From Lutibacter sp. (GTDB taxonomy: Bacteria; Bacteroidota; Bacteroidia; Flavobacteriales; Flavobacteriaceae), in NCBI GenBank assembly GCA_002733665.1, contig NVWM01000010.1, positions 1 to 64,000 on the forward strand: DNA of 64,000 nucleotides, written 5' to 3'. How positions within the stretch are numbered: the stretch's first letter is position 1; the number at the start of each line of letters is the position of its first letter. This document shows positions 27,742 to 36,106 of this stretch, piece by piece. The position numbers were made by a program, and so were the translations under genes. The notes under the pieces were generated by a model. It was not told the DNA's origin, ran no database searches, and saw nothing but the letters and a program-made list of their open reading frames with translations.

Positions 27742-27744
27742 TTC

Positions 27745-28746
27745 ATGAAAAAAATAATTCTATCGGTTGTTTTACTTTTTGTAGCAACCATAACACAAGC
27801 ACAAAACAGTTTATTTAACAATATTTCTACTACAGATCAATATGATGAATATTGGAGTATACAAGATCCAGATGGCGATGGAAATTATTTAATTAAAGAA
27901 AAACGATTTATAGTAAAATTTGAAACAAAGTTTCTTCCAACAGGAGAAGGATATGCACTCTCTGTAACGGTAGATGAGGGGAGCAGTAAAGGACACGGAA
28001 TGTTTAATCCAGATGCAGTGGAAAGAGACTATCTATGTAGTGGCTATCCTTATGAAAGTTTTTTGAAGGATAAACGCGAAAGAAGTGCATTTGTAGCCAT
28101 AGGTGACTACATATTCATAATTAGAAATATTTCTAAAGACGGGACTTCTTTTGATGGAATAGATAATGTATTTATTAAAAGAAGTGCCTCAACTACAAAA
28201 ACTACTGGCGGTAAAAAGAAGAAAATGTCTTTTAGAGAAAAATTGAAGGCATTAAAAAATGCTTCATCAGGCAAATCTAATTATGGTGAAGCTCATAAAC
28301 AATTACAAAGTAAAAATTTAGATAAATTTATTACAGATTATTTGGTTACTATGAAAGCAAAACAAGATGGAAGAATAGCTGCTGAAAAACAACAAGATAA
28401 AAATATAGAAAATGCTAAAGCTTTATATGATTCTGACTTAAATGCATATAATGATAAGATTAGGGCTTCTCCTGAGTATCAAAAAATGAAAGCGCATCAA
28501 GCCCGTATGAAAGAAATGGAGAATGGTGAGAGCAAGAAAATGGTTACTATTTATAATAAAACAGGTAAAGATATTTATATCTATCAAGATGGAGCTAGAA
28601 ATGGAACTCGTATAAACGCTAATAGCAGTACAAAGGTAGATTGTTCATCTAATTACACCTATAAGTTTGATTCAAACTCAAATGGTAGTGGTTCTAGGTG
28701 TTATTCTGCTAACTCTGGTTGCGAAAGAAGCGTTACCGTAAAATAA
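27745..28746 (+). CDS. Secreted protein of unknown function
   Basis: A 333-residue protein with a signal peptide (MKKIILSVVLLFVATITQAQ). Residues about 25-150 look like a beta-rich domain (DEYWSIQDPDGDGNYLIKEK and FVAIGDYIFIIRNIS). A Lys-rich helical middle follows (about 155-250, with KKKKMSFREKLKALKNA). The C-terminal 75 residues are Ser/Asn-rich with several cysteines (about 255-333, ending CYSANSGCERSVTVK), beginning with a strand pair MVTIYNKTGKDIYIYQDG. I recognise no family. Its promoter/leader carries the (TAA)8 tract. A long hairpin follows the stop. Confidence 0.7.
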   Translation: MKKIILSVVLLFVATITQAQNSLFNNISTTDQYDEYWSIQDPDGDGNYLIKEKRFIVKFETKFLPTGEGYALSVTVDEGSSKGHGMFNPDAVERDYLCSGYPYESFLKDKRERSAFVAIGDYIFIIRNISKDGTSFDGIDNVFIKRSASTTKTTGGKKKKMSFREKLKALKNASSGKSNYGEAHKQLQSKNLDKFITDYLVTMKAKQDGRIAAEKQQDKNIENAKALYDSDLNAYNDKIRASPEYQKMKAHQARMKEMENGESKKMVTIYNKTGKDIYIYQDGARNGTRINANSSTKVDCSSNYTYKFDSNSNGSGSRCYSANSGCERSVTVK

Positions 28747-28753
28747 TTATACT

Positions 28754-28811
28754 AAGTGACTTTTAAGATGATTAAAGTTTACAGTCTCATCAATCATTTT
28801 AAAAGTCACTT
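28754..28811 (+). terminator. Long inverted repeat / probable terminator
   Basis: AAGTGACTTTTAAGATGATT (28754-28773) pairs with AATCATTTTAAAAGTCACTT (28792-28811), a 20-bp stem with one or two mismatches around an 18-base loop. It lies eight bases after the stop of the secreted protein gene. There is little of a T-run, so termination is likely but not certain. Confidence 0.6.
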
Positions 28812-28832
28812 ATTGTCACATATTAAGAATAT

Positions 28833-29285
28833 ATGAAAACATTTTTAAAGTTTCTTGTCGTATTACTGACTCCATCTTTACTTTTTTCACAGAATGAAAT
28901 CCCTACAGAAGCCATTAACGGAACATACCACTTGTTGGAAGCAGAAAGAGGCGTAGGTAACAAACAAACCCAAACTAAAATTTTTCAATATGGATTGTTT
29001 GGCGATACAAAAGTATTGGCAATTGCAGCTTGTGGGAAATGCATGCCAGCAATATATACGTATAAAGAAGCCGAAAGTAAAGAACTTGGAATTCATTTTT
29101 TTTATAACGACATCGGACTTTTTGTTATTACTTATGATAACGAGAGTTTTGTAATGCTGAAGCTATCAAATAAAGAGAGTGTAGATTTCACAGATTTTTC
29201 ATTCAGTAATTTTTATAGTAAAAACAAAACTAAAGTTGATGCGATGACGCAACAGAAAATTAAAGAATACATTCTAAGCATTTAA
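28833..29285 (+). CDS. Small secreted protein, unknown function
   Basis: A 150-residue protein with a signal peptide ending at LLFSQ (residue 20). The mature part is about 130 residues of mixed strands and helices. It contains a conspicuous CGKCMPAIYTY segment near residue 69, which could be a redox or metal-binding CxxC site, though no thioredoxin fold is evident around it. No family was recognised. It lies between two other exported proteins in the same direction. Its start at 28833 follows closely on the long inverted repeat. Confidence 0.65.
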   Translation: MKTFLKFLVVLLTPSLLFSQNEIPTEAINGTYHLLEAERGVGNKQTQTKIFQYGLFGDTKVLAIAACGKCMPAIYTYKEAESKELGIHFFYNDIGLFVITYDNESFVMLKLSNKESVDFTDFSFSNFYSKNKTKVDAMTQQKIKEYILSI

Positions 29286-29408
29286 AAATAAATTACAAAT
29301 TGCTTTTAGCAATTCAAACCCATTACTCAGAAGTTAGTCACTTAAATGTATGTAATAAAACAACATTTTTGCAATAGAAATTTATAATTAAAATAAAAAT
29401 TAAAACCC

Positions 29409-30431
29409 ATGAAAAATTTAAAATCAATTTTACAACTTAGTATTTTAGCAACGCTATTTTTAACCTCTTGTTCAAAAGATGATGATAGTCCTATTATAAC
29501 TGTAACGGATTATGCTACCTCTATTGAAGAAAACGTACCGACAGCGACTTCTTTAGGAACTGTAAATGCTGCGTCTAATAATAATGCTACTTTAAGTTAC
29601 AGTATTGCGTCTCAAGTTCCAACTGGTGCTGTAACAATTAATAGCACCACAGGAGAGTTGACTGTAAGTGATGCTACAATTTTCGACTTTGAAACCAACC
29701 CAGAAATAACAGGGGTTATAAATATTACTACTAATGGCGCTTCAGAATCTATTAATTTCACAATTACTTTACTTGATGTGGTTGCTAAAAAAGTTTTAGT
29801 TTTAGGGGCAGATGATTCTTCTTGGCTAGAAGATGTTGGTCAGAAAATTGAAGATACAAACTTCTTTGATACTGTAGATATTCATAACTCTAAAGACTCT
29901 CTTGTAAGTTCAGCAAAATTAATGAATTACGATGCTGTTTTGGTTTATACAAATAATGGTCCGATAAGCGCTTCTGAATTTGGAGATAATTTAGCTGTGT
30001 TTATAGATAATGGAGGTGGTGTTGTAGAATCAACCTTTGGAGGGAACGTAACAATTACTGGAGGTTACAATAGTTATAAGGTTTATGACACTTCTAATAG
30101 TATAGGTCAATCAAGTGGGACGGTTAGAACTTTAGGTGCTGTTTTGGATAGTAATCATCCTATTATGGATGGTGTGAGTACTTTTGATGGAGGATCATCT
30201 TCATATTATAACACTGGAATTGTTGCTGTCACTGGAGCTGCTAAAATTGCTGAATATGATAACGGAGAACCGTTAATCGTTGTAAAGAATCAAGTAGGTC
30301 AAAAAGGTGTTCCTGGAGTTTTTGTTAACTTTTTTCCACCATCTAAAGATGTTCGAAATGATTTTTGGGATGCAACTACAAATGGAGATTTAATTTTAGG
30401 AAATTCTTTAAAATGGGTAGGAAATAAATAA
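29409..30431 (+). CDS. Lipoprotein with cadherin-like domain and glutamine-amidotransferase-like domain
   Basis: A 340-residue surface lipoprotein. The lipobox LFLTSC is near residue 21, followed by SKDDDSP, a typical flavobacterial lipoprotein export tail. Residues about 33-120 form a cadherin-like repeat (TSIEENVPTATSLGTVNA and the DFETNPEITGVINIT motif). Residues about 125-340 look like a flavodoxin/ThuA-type or class I amidotransferase-like domain (KVLVLGADDSSWLEDVG, MNYDAVLVYTNNG, VFIDNGGGVVESTFGG), but no catalytic Cys is present, so it is probably non-enzymatic or carbohydrate binding. A terminator follows the stop. Confidence 0.75.
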   Translation: MKNLKSILQLSILATLFLTSCSKDDDSPIITVTDYATSIEENVPTATSLGTVNAASNNNATLSYSIASQVPTGAVTINSTTGELTVSDATIFDFETNPEITGVINITTNGASESINFTITLLDVVAKKVLVLGADDSSWLEDVGQKIEDTNFFDTVDIHNSKDSLVSSAKLMNYDAVLVYTNNGPISASEFGDNLAVFIDNGGGVVESTFGGNVTITGGYNSYKVYDTSNSIGQSSGTVRTLGAVLDSNHPIMDGVSTFDGGSSSYYNTGIVAVTGAAKIAEYDNGEPLIVVKNQVGQKGVPGVFVNFFPPSKDVRNDFWDATTNGDLILGNSLKWVGNK

Positions 30432-30454
30432 TCAAAATAAATACTTAAATTTTA

Positions 30455-30488
30455 AGAGAGGGAATTATGTTTAATAATTCTCTCTTTT
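30455..30488. terminator. Terminator between convergent genes
   Basis: AGAGAGGGAATTAT (30455-30468) pairs with ATAATTCTCTCT (30474-30485) with one bulged G, followed by TTTTTT. It serves the lipoprotein gene (+). Its end touches the stop of the convergent methyltransferase gene (-). Confidence 0.75.
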
Positions 30489-31250
30489 TTATTTATAACA
30501 AACAGGTAAAATCTCACCTTTTGTCAAGCAATATTCAGTAATTTCTTCTTCTGATAATTTTGAAGTGTAGTCAACTTCATCAACTTTAAAACCTATAGAA
30601 CGCAATTTGTCAAAATAGTCTTTCCCATAAATACGTACGTGATCATATTGCCCAAAAATTTTGGCTCTTTCTTTTCTATCAGTTATAGAATCATCTTCAA
30701 AAGTTGTTGCTCTTGATAAATCTTGCGGAATTTGAAGCATAGCCATTCCTCCTTTTTTTAAGACTCTATATAATTCTTGCATTGCTTTGGTATCATCTGA
30801 AATATGCTCTAACACATGATTACAGAAGATAATATCAAACTCATCATCAGCAAATGGAAGATCACAAATATCTGCCTTCACATCTGCAATTGGAGATTCT
30901 AAATCTGTAGTTGTATAATTCCAGTTTTTCAATGCTCTAAATCGTTTTAAAAAACATTGTTCTGGAGCAAAATGTAGCACCTTTTTATCAGTAGTAAAGA
31001 AATCAGTTTCGTTTTTTAAGTACAACCATAATAGCCTATGGCGTTCTAATGAAAGTGTAGAGGGAGATAATACATTTGAACGCTGTGTTTCGTATCCGTA
31101 AGGAAGAAATTTTCGAAAACTCTTTCCGTCAATAGGATCGGTAAATGTGTTTCCTTTTAAATAAATTGCCATCAATGGACGAACCCAATAACTTAGTTTT
31201 ATTAAAATAGGACGAGGAATTGTATTTAATATGGTTTTGAATAAATTCAT
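30489..31250 (-). CDS. SAM-dependent class I methyltransferase
   Basis: A 253-residue protein with a methyltransferase domain in the middle. Motif I is the atypical VLHFAPEQCFLKRF near residue 90, followed by YTTTDLESP, the acidic ADICDLPFADDEFDIIFCNHVLEHI segment (split here as ADICDLPF and DIIFCNHVLEHI), and a post-motif LKKGGMAML. The N-terminal 75 residues may bind the substrate, which is unknown. It lies seven bases downstream of map on the same strand, so the two are probably co-transcribed. The call is firm for the fold and open for the substrate. Confidence 0.85.
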   Translation of the reverse strand: MNLFKTILNTIPRPILIKLSYWVRPLMAIYLKGNTFTDPIDGKSFRKFLPYGYETQRSNVLSPSTLSLERHRLLWLYLKNETDFFTTDKKVLHFAPEQCFLKRFRALKNWNYTTTDLESPIADVKADICDLPFADDEFDIIFCNHVLEHISDDTKAMQELYRVLKKGGMAMLQIPQDLSRATTFEDDSITDRKERAKIFGQYDHVRIYGKDYFDKLRSIGFKVDEVDYTSKLSEEEITEYCLTKGEILPVCYK

Positions 31251-31257
31251 TTAAAAT

Positions 31258-32064
31258 TTATTTTACTCTAAACTCATCTTCTTCATTGCTTTTTATTCCA
31301 AGCGCTTCATAAACATAATCAAACGTTGAAAGTAGTTGAGGTTTACCATCAACAATAGCAACATCGTGTTCAAAATGTGCGCTCATTTTATTGTCTTCTG
31401 TGGTGATTGTCCAACCGTCATTATGGTGTTTTATTTTCTGTGTTCCCATATTTATCATAGGCTCAATAGCTACAACCATTCCGTTTTTAAATTTTTTACC
31501 TCTTCCTCTTTTGCCGTAATTTGGCATTTCTGGATCTTCGTGCATCACGCGTCCTAATCCATGACCAACCAATTCTCGTACGACTCCGTAACCAAAAGAT
31601 TCACAATAATTTTGAATAGCAAAACCTACATCTCCAACACGATTTCCGGCCTTAAACTCACGAATACCTTTGTACAAACTTTCTTTGGTTACATCTAATA
31701 ATTGTTGAATTTCAGGTGCAATTTCACCAACAGCAAATGTGTATGCGTGATCACCATAAAACCCATTTTTGATAGCACCACAATCAATAGAAATAATATC
31801 ACCTTCAACCAAAGGAGTTTTATTCGGAAATCCATGAACAACTTGTTCGTTTGGACTCATACATAGTGTGTTAGGGAAATCATACAATCCCAAAAAACCA
31901 GGAATAGCATCTTGACTTCTAATGTATTCTTCTGCCATTTTATCTAACTGTAGTGTTGTAACTCCAGGTTTTACCTCTTTGGCTAACATTCCTAAAGTTC
32001 TTGAAACGACCAATGCACTTTCACGCATCAATTCAATTTCTTCTAATGTTTTAATTTTTATCAT
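31258..32064 (-). CDS. map: Methionine aminopeptidase, type I
   Basis: Removes the initiator methionine from nascent proteins. It has 268 residues of the pita-bread fold. The metal ligands are visible: D in DIISIDCGAI, D in GFYGDHAYTF, H in GHGLGRVMHEDPEMPNYG, E in VAIEPMINMG and E in the late EHDVAIVDG. The substrate His is in VVHGFPN. There is no N-terminal zinc-finger extension, as is usual for bacterial type I. It is transcribed from a perfect -7 box (TATCTTTG) at 32090-32097, divergent from the CoA-transferase gene. Confidence 0.96.
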   Translation of the reverse strand: MIKIKTLEEIELMRESALVVSRTLGMLAKEVKPGVTTLQLDKMAEEYIRSQDAIPGFLGLYDFPNTLCMSPNEQVVHGFPNKTPLVEGDIISIDCGAIKNGFYGDHAYTFAVGEIAPEIQQLLDVTKESLYKGIREFKAGNRVGDVGFAIQNYCESFGYGVVRELVGHGLGRVMHEDPEMPNYGKRGRGKKFKNGMVVAIEPMINMGTQKIKHHNDGWTITTEDNKMSAHFEHDVAIVDGKPQLLSTFDYVYEALGIKSNEEDEFRVK

Positions 32065-32089
32065 GGATTTTTATTGCAAATTTTGGTGT

Positions 32090-32097
32090 CAAAGATA
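32090..32097 (-). promoter_or_regulatory. -7 box of map
   Basis: TATCTTTG on the minus strand matches TAnnTTTG exactly, 25 bases before the map ATG. Together with the plus-strand box at 32157 it makes a divergent promoter region. Confidence 0.65.
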
Positions 32098-32156
32098 CTT
32101 AAAAAAAATAAATTGAAAACATGACTTTTAGCATGTTTTTAATTGATTTCTGATTG

Positions 32157-32164
32157 TAAATTTG
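32157..32164 (+). promoter_or_regulatory. -7 box of the CoA-transferase gene
   Basis: TAAATTTG matches TAnnTTTG and lies 23 bases before the ATG at 32188. It supports that start over an in-frame start at 32143, which would be upstream of the promoter. Confidence 0.65.
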
Positions 32165-32187
32165 CATTGGAATTTAAACAAAAAGTT

Positions 32188-33453
32188 ATGTACAAACCAG
32201 TAAGTGCAGAAGAAGCAGTAAAAGTAATTAAATCTAACGATAGAGTATATATACAAGCCGCAGCTGCAGCGCCTCAAGAATTGATAAACGCAATGTCTGC
32301 AAGGCATGAAGAATTGAGAAATGTTGAGGTTTGTCATTTGCATATTGAAGGTGAAACACCTTATGCAAATCCAAAATATATAAATAGTTTTCATGTAAAT
32401 TCGTTTTTTATTGGCAAAAATATTCGCCATACTTTAAAAGCAGGTAACGGATCATATACGCCAGTTTTTTTAAGTGAATTACCAACTTTATTCAAGAGAA
32501 ATATTCTTCCATTGGATGTCGCTTTGATTCAAGTTTCACCTCCAGATAAGCATGGTTATTGCTCTTTGGGAGTTTCAGTAGAAGGAACAATAGCGGCAAT
32601 TGAAAACGCAAAATGTATCATTGCACAAGTAAATCCTCAAATGCCGAGAGTACACGGAGAAGGAATTATTCATATTTCTGAGTTAACTACTTTGGTCGAT
32701 GTTGATACACCAATTCATGAGCATTTTATGCCTAAGCCAACAATAGTTGAGCAAAAAATTGGTGATTATATTGCAGAATTGATTGAGGATAGAAGTACGC
32801 TGCAAATGGGAATTGGAAACATACCAAATGCCGTTTTATCAAGATTGGGAAATCATAAAGATTTAGGATTACATACCGAAATGTTTTCAGACGGAGTCAT
32901 AGATTTGATATTAAAAGATGTAATTACAAATAACTATAAAGGAATAAATGCTGGACGTGCTTTGGCAACTTTTCTTATTGGTACAAAAAAATTATATGAT
33001 TATGTAGATGACAATCCGTTTATAGAAATGCGTGCTTCTGATTATGTAAATGATGTTGCCAATATTAGAATGAACCCAAAAATGGTTGCAATCAATTCGG
33101 CAATAGAAATAGATTTAACAGGACAAATTTGTGCAGATTCTATTGGCACAAAAATGTATTCTGGAGTAGGAGGGCAAATGGATTTTATGAGAGGTGCATC
33201 TTTGAGTAAAGGAGGGAAACCGATTATTGCAATGCCGTCCATTACCAATAAAGGCGTGAGTAAAATTGTGCCGTTTTTAAAACAAGGAGCAGGAGTTGTA
33301 ACTACAAGAGCACATGTTCAGTATATTGTTACTGAGTATGGAGTAGCAAATTTATACGGAAAAACAATCAAACAGCGTGTTAAAGAATTGGTGAATATTG
33401 CACATCCAGATCATAGAGAACATCTTGATCGTGCTTATTTTGATGCGTTATAA
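32188..33453 (+). CDS. Acetyl-CoA hydrolase/CoA-transferase family protein
   Basis: A 421-residue enzyme of the acetyl-CoA hydrolase/transferase family (Cat1/AarC-like class I CoA-transferases), which exchanges CoA between acyl-CoA and a carboxylate such as acetate or butyrate. Family segments: QVSPPDKHGYCSLGVSVE, LQMGIGNIPNAVL, then LHTEMFSDGVIDL, whose Glu fits the CoA-linked catalytic position, and VTEYGVANLYGKTIKQR at the C-terminus. It is encoded alone, divergent from map. The substrate is not readable. A link to short-chain acyl-CoA from the nearby catabolic locus is possible. Confidence 0.88.
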   Translation: MYKPVSAEEAVKVIKSNDRVYIQAAAAAPQELINAMSARHEELRNVEVCHLHIEGETPYANPKYINSFHVNSFFIGKNIRHTLKAGNGSYTPVFLSELPTLFKRNILPLDVALIQVSPPDKHGYCSLGVSVEGTIAAIENAKCIIAQVNPQMPRVHGEGIIHISELTTLVDVDTPIHEHFMPKPTIVEQKIGDYIAELIEDRSTLQMGIGNIPNAVLSRLGNHKDLGLHTEMFSDGVIDLILKDVITNNYKGINAGRALATFLIGTKKLYDYVDDNPFIEMRASDYVNDVANIRMNPKMVAINSAIEIDLTGQICADSIGTKMYSGVGGQMDFMRGASLSKGGKPIIAMPSITNKGVSKIVPFLKQGAGVVTTRAHVQYIVTEYGVANLYGKTIKQRVKELVNIAHPDHREHLDRAYFDAL

Positions 33454-33467
33454 TGGAGATAAATTAC

Positions 33468-33578
33468 GTCAGTTCGAATGAGATTTTGATAAAAATTTTT
33501 TATCGAGAATTTTTTCATGTAAAACTATTCTCGATACTATTTTTATTCGCTTCACTCATAAAAATCACTCGAATTGAC
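33468..33578. repeat. Nested inverted repeat between convergent genes
   Basis: An outer imperfect stem (GTCAGTTCGAATGA... / ...CACTCGAATTGAC) encloses a perfect inner stem TATCGAGAA / TTCTCGATA (33501-33509 and 33528-33536). It may act as a bidirectional terminator for the CoA-transferase and gpmI genes. It resembles dispersed intergenic repeats I recall from flavobacteria. Confidence 0.65.
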
Positions 33579-33600
33579 TTTTTTTAAACAAGCAACAAGT

Positions 33601-35118
33601 TTAAACTAACGACTTTCTTGTCATTGCTTTTGGTTGCTGTATTCCCATTAATTTTAAAATAGTGGGAGCAATATCGCTTAATACACCGTTTTTAATTGCT
33701 GTTAAATCTTTATCAATCAAGATAATCGGAACAGGATTCGTAGTGTGTGCTGTGTGAGGTGTTCCATCAGGATTTATCATTGTTTCACAGTTTCCATGAT
33801 CGGCAATTAAAATGGTTGAATAATCGTTTTTTAATGCTGATGTTATAACATATTTTACACATTCATCAACAACTTCGCAAGCTTTTATTGCGGCTTCCAT
33901 AACTCCTGTATGACCTACCATATCTCCGTTTGCGAAGTTTAAACACACAAAATCTGTTTCTCCTTTTTCTAATTCAGGAATCAATGCATCGCGTAATTCA
34001 TACGCACTCATTTCTGGTTTTAAATCATAAGTTGCAACTTTTGGAGAGTTTCTAAGGATTCTTTTTTCTCCTTCAAATGGCTCTTCTTGACCTCCAGAAA
34101 AGAAGAAAGTTACATGAGGATATTTCTCTGTTTCTGCAATTCTGATTTGTTTTTTATTATTTTCTGATAGTACTTCGCCTAAAGTTTCTGTTAAGTTTTC
34201 TTTATTGAAAACGACTTTGATTCCTTTAAATGACTCATCATAATTGGTCATTGTGACATAGTACAAATCGAGTTTATGTGTATTGTATTCGTGAAAATGT
34301 TTTTGACTTAACATTTCTGTTAATTCGCGACCTCGATCAGTTCTAAAATTAAAAAAGACAATAACATCATCATCTTTTATAGTTGTTATAGGTTTGTTGT
34401 TTTCATCTACTCTAACAATAGGCATTATAAATTCATCGGTTACGCTATTCGTATAACTAGCTTGTATTGCAGCATTAATATCCTTCACCTTTAACCCTTC
34501 ACCATTCACCAATAAATCATAAGCCAGTTTTACTCGTTCCCAACGTTTATCTCTATCCATAGCATAATAGCGTCCAATAACTGTTGCTATTTTTGTGTCG
34601 GTTTTTGAGATATGCTTTTCTAGATCAGCAATAAAATGAATTCCAGATTTTGGATCAACGTCACGACCATCAGTAAACGCATGAATAAAAGAATTTTGAA
34701 CTCCATAATCGTTTGCAGCATCAATCAAACCCTTTAAATGATTGATATGAGAGTGAACTCCTCCATTACTGACCAATCCTAAAAAATGAAGATTTTTATT
34801 ATTTTCTTTTGCGTATTTAAAAGCATCAATCAACACTTTTTCTTGTGATAATGTGTTGTTTTTTATTGCTAAATTAATCTTTGCCAAATCTTGATATACA
34901 ATCCGTCCAGCACCCAAATTCATATGACCAACTTCACTATTTCCCATTTGGCCTTCAGGTAAACCAACATGTAAACCATCGGTTCTTAAAGCAGCATTTG
35001 GATAGTTTTTGTAAAGCGAATCTATAAATGGAGTTTCAGCATTATCAATTGCAGATACTTTTGGGTCAGGCGATGTTCCCCAACCATCGAGTATCATCAA
35101 GATTACTTTTTTATTCAT
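33601..35118 (-). CDS. gpmI: 2,3-bisphosphoglycerate-independent phosphoglycerate mutase
   Basis: Interconverts 3- and 2-phosphoglycerate in glycolysis and gluconeogenesis, using two Mn2+ ions and a phosphoserine. The 505-residue length is typical. Key parts: MILDGWG at the N-terminus (metal Asp), the active serine in EGQMGNSEVGHMNLGAGR near residue 60, FTDGRDVDPKSG, FFNFRTDRGRELT, and the late metal motifs NFANGDMVGHTG, ILIADHGNCE and HTAHTTNPVP. A -7 box (TACCTTTG, minus strand, 35139-35146) precedes it. Confidence 0.97.
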   Translation of the reverse strand: MNKKVILMILDGWGTSPDPKVSAIDNAETPFIDSLYKNYPNAALRTDGLHVGLPEGQMGNSEVGHMNLGAGRIVYQDLAKINLAIKNNTLSQEKVLIDAFKYAKENNKNLHFLGLVSNGGVHSHINHLKGLIDAANDYGVQNSFIHAFTDGRDVDPKSGIHFIADLEKHISKTDTKIATVIGRYYAMDRDKRWERVKLAYDLLVNGEGLKVKDINAAIQASYTNSVTDEFIMPIVRVDENNKPITTIKDDDVIVFFNFRTDRGRELTEMLSQKHFHEYNTHKLDLYYVTMTNYDESFKGIKVVFNKENLTETLGEVLSENNKKQIRIAETEKYPHVTFFFSGGQEEPFEGEKRILRNSPKVATYDLKPEMSAYELRDALIPELEKGETDFVCLNFANGDMVGHTGVMEAAIKACEVVDECVKYVITSALKNDYSTILIADHGNCETMINPDGTPHTAHTTNPVPIILIDKDLTAIKNGVLSDIAPTILKLMGIQQPKAMTRKSLV

Positions 35119-35138
35119 AGTTTATAGCAAGTGAAATG

Positions 35139-35146
35139 CAAAGGTA
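35139..35146 (-). promoter_or_regulatory. -7 box of gpmI
   Basis: TACCTTTG on the minus strand matches TAnnTTTG exactly, 20 bases before the gpmI ATG. No clear -33 element. Confidence 0.62.
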
Positions 35147-35276
35147 AGGAATACTGATGTTTGTTTAAATCCTTTGAAGTTTAATTTTGTTATTAAAATT
35201 TATAAAAAAGTTATTTCATATCTTGATAAGAGTATGGAAGTTATAGACAAAAAACTAGATTCAGATTTATTAATAT

Positions 35277-36047
35277 CTATCGCCTATACTTTCGTATTGC
35301 CTCTTTAATCATCTCAATCCTGTTTTCAGGATCAGGATGTGTAGATTGAAATTCTGGAGTGCGATTAGGACCTGCAGCAGTTTTTAAGATTCTCATTACG
35401 CCAATCATTTCTTCTGGTTCATAACCTGCATCTATCATAAATTTTACACCAAGATCGTCGCTTTCTAACTCATCTTCTCGACCAAATTTCATATTAGTAA
35501 CATTAGAAATCATTCCAGCCATTTGACCTGCAGCATCACCACCACCAACCATAACACCAGAAACAATTCCCTGCCAAAGCCCTTGGTTTGACATTCGTTC
35601 AGCAGAATGCCGACCTACAACATGTCCAATTTCATGACCTAATACACCAGCAAGTTGATCTTCGTTTTCCAATTTTGAAAAGAGCGCATAGGTAATAAAT
35701 ATTTGACCTCCAGGAAGTGCAAAAGCATTGATGGCTTTAGGGTCTCGCAATAAATGAAAATCATATCGATATGGAGTTTGCCGTGCAATACTGTTATTTA
35801 CCAAAGAATTACCAACTCTGTCAACCAAGTCTTGTGCTTCTTGACTTGGATATAAGCCTCCATGTTGCTGTGCCATTGAAGGTGCACTGCGTAAACCTAT
35901 TGCAATTTCATCTTCGACAGATAAAGTAATGCTTTGTTTTTTTCCTGTGTATTGGTTTGTTTCTCTGTTAGAATAATACTTAAAGAGGGAAAATAAGATA
36001 ATTCCTGCACCAATTAATAACCGTATTTTTAAATTTCCTCTTCTCAT
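35277..36047 (-). CDS. M48-family zinc metalloprotease
   Basis: A 256-residue membrane-anchored protease (N-terminal helix about residues 8-22, LLIGAGIILFSLF). The zinc motif HEIGHVVGRHSAERM is near residue 137, with the third ligand in EDELESDDLGV. NAFALPGGQIFITYAL is diagnostic of the YcaL/LoiP-like group. Its substrate-facing domain is probably periplasmic, with a role in envelope quality control. It sits at the end of the minus-strand catabolic locus, 59 bases after the E1 gene, with a TATATTTA box of its own upstream. It is only a distant relative of the M48 protease at 3833-4813. Confidence 0.9.
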   Translation of the reverse strand: MRRGNLKIRLLIGAGIILFSLFKYYSNRETNQYTGKKQSITLSVEDEIAIGLRSAPSMAQQHGGLYPSQEAQDLVDRVGNSLVNNSIARQTPYRYDFHLLRDPKAINAFALPGGQIFITYALFSKLENEDQLAGVLGHEIGHVVGRHSAERMSNQGLWQGIVSGVMVGGGDAAGQMAGMISNVTNMKFGREDELESDDLGVKFMIDAGYEPEEMIGVMRILKTAAGPNRTPEFQSTHPDPENRIEMIKEAIRKYRR

Positions 36048-36106
36048 AGTATTAGTTTTTTAGAGATTTAACGTCTAAATATACGAATATTTTTCTTTTT
36101 TACTAT

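Noticed and set aside
3833-36047. Two M48 proteases as a meaningful pair
   Set aside because: They lie on opposite sides of the chimeric junction, in different organisms; M48 proteases are common in both.
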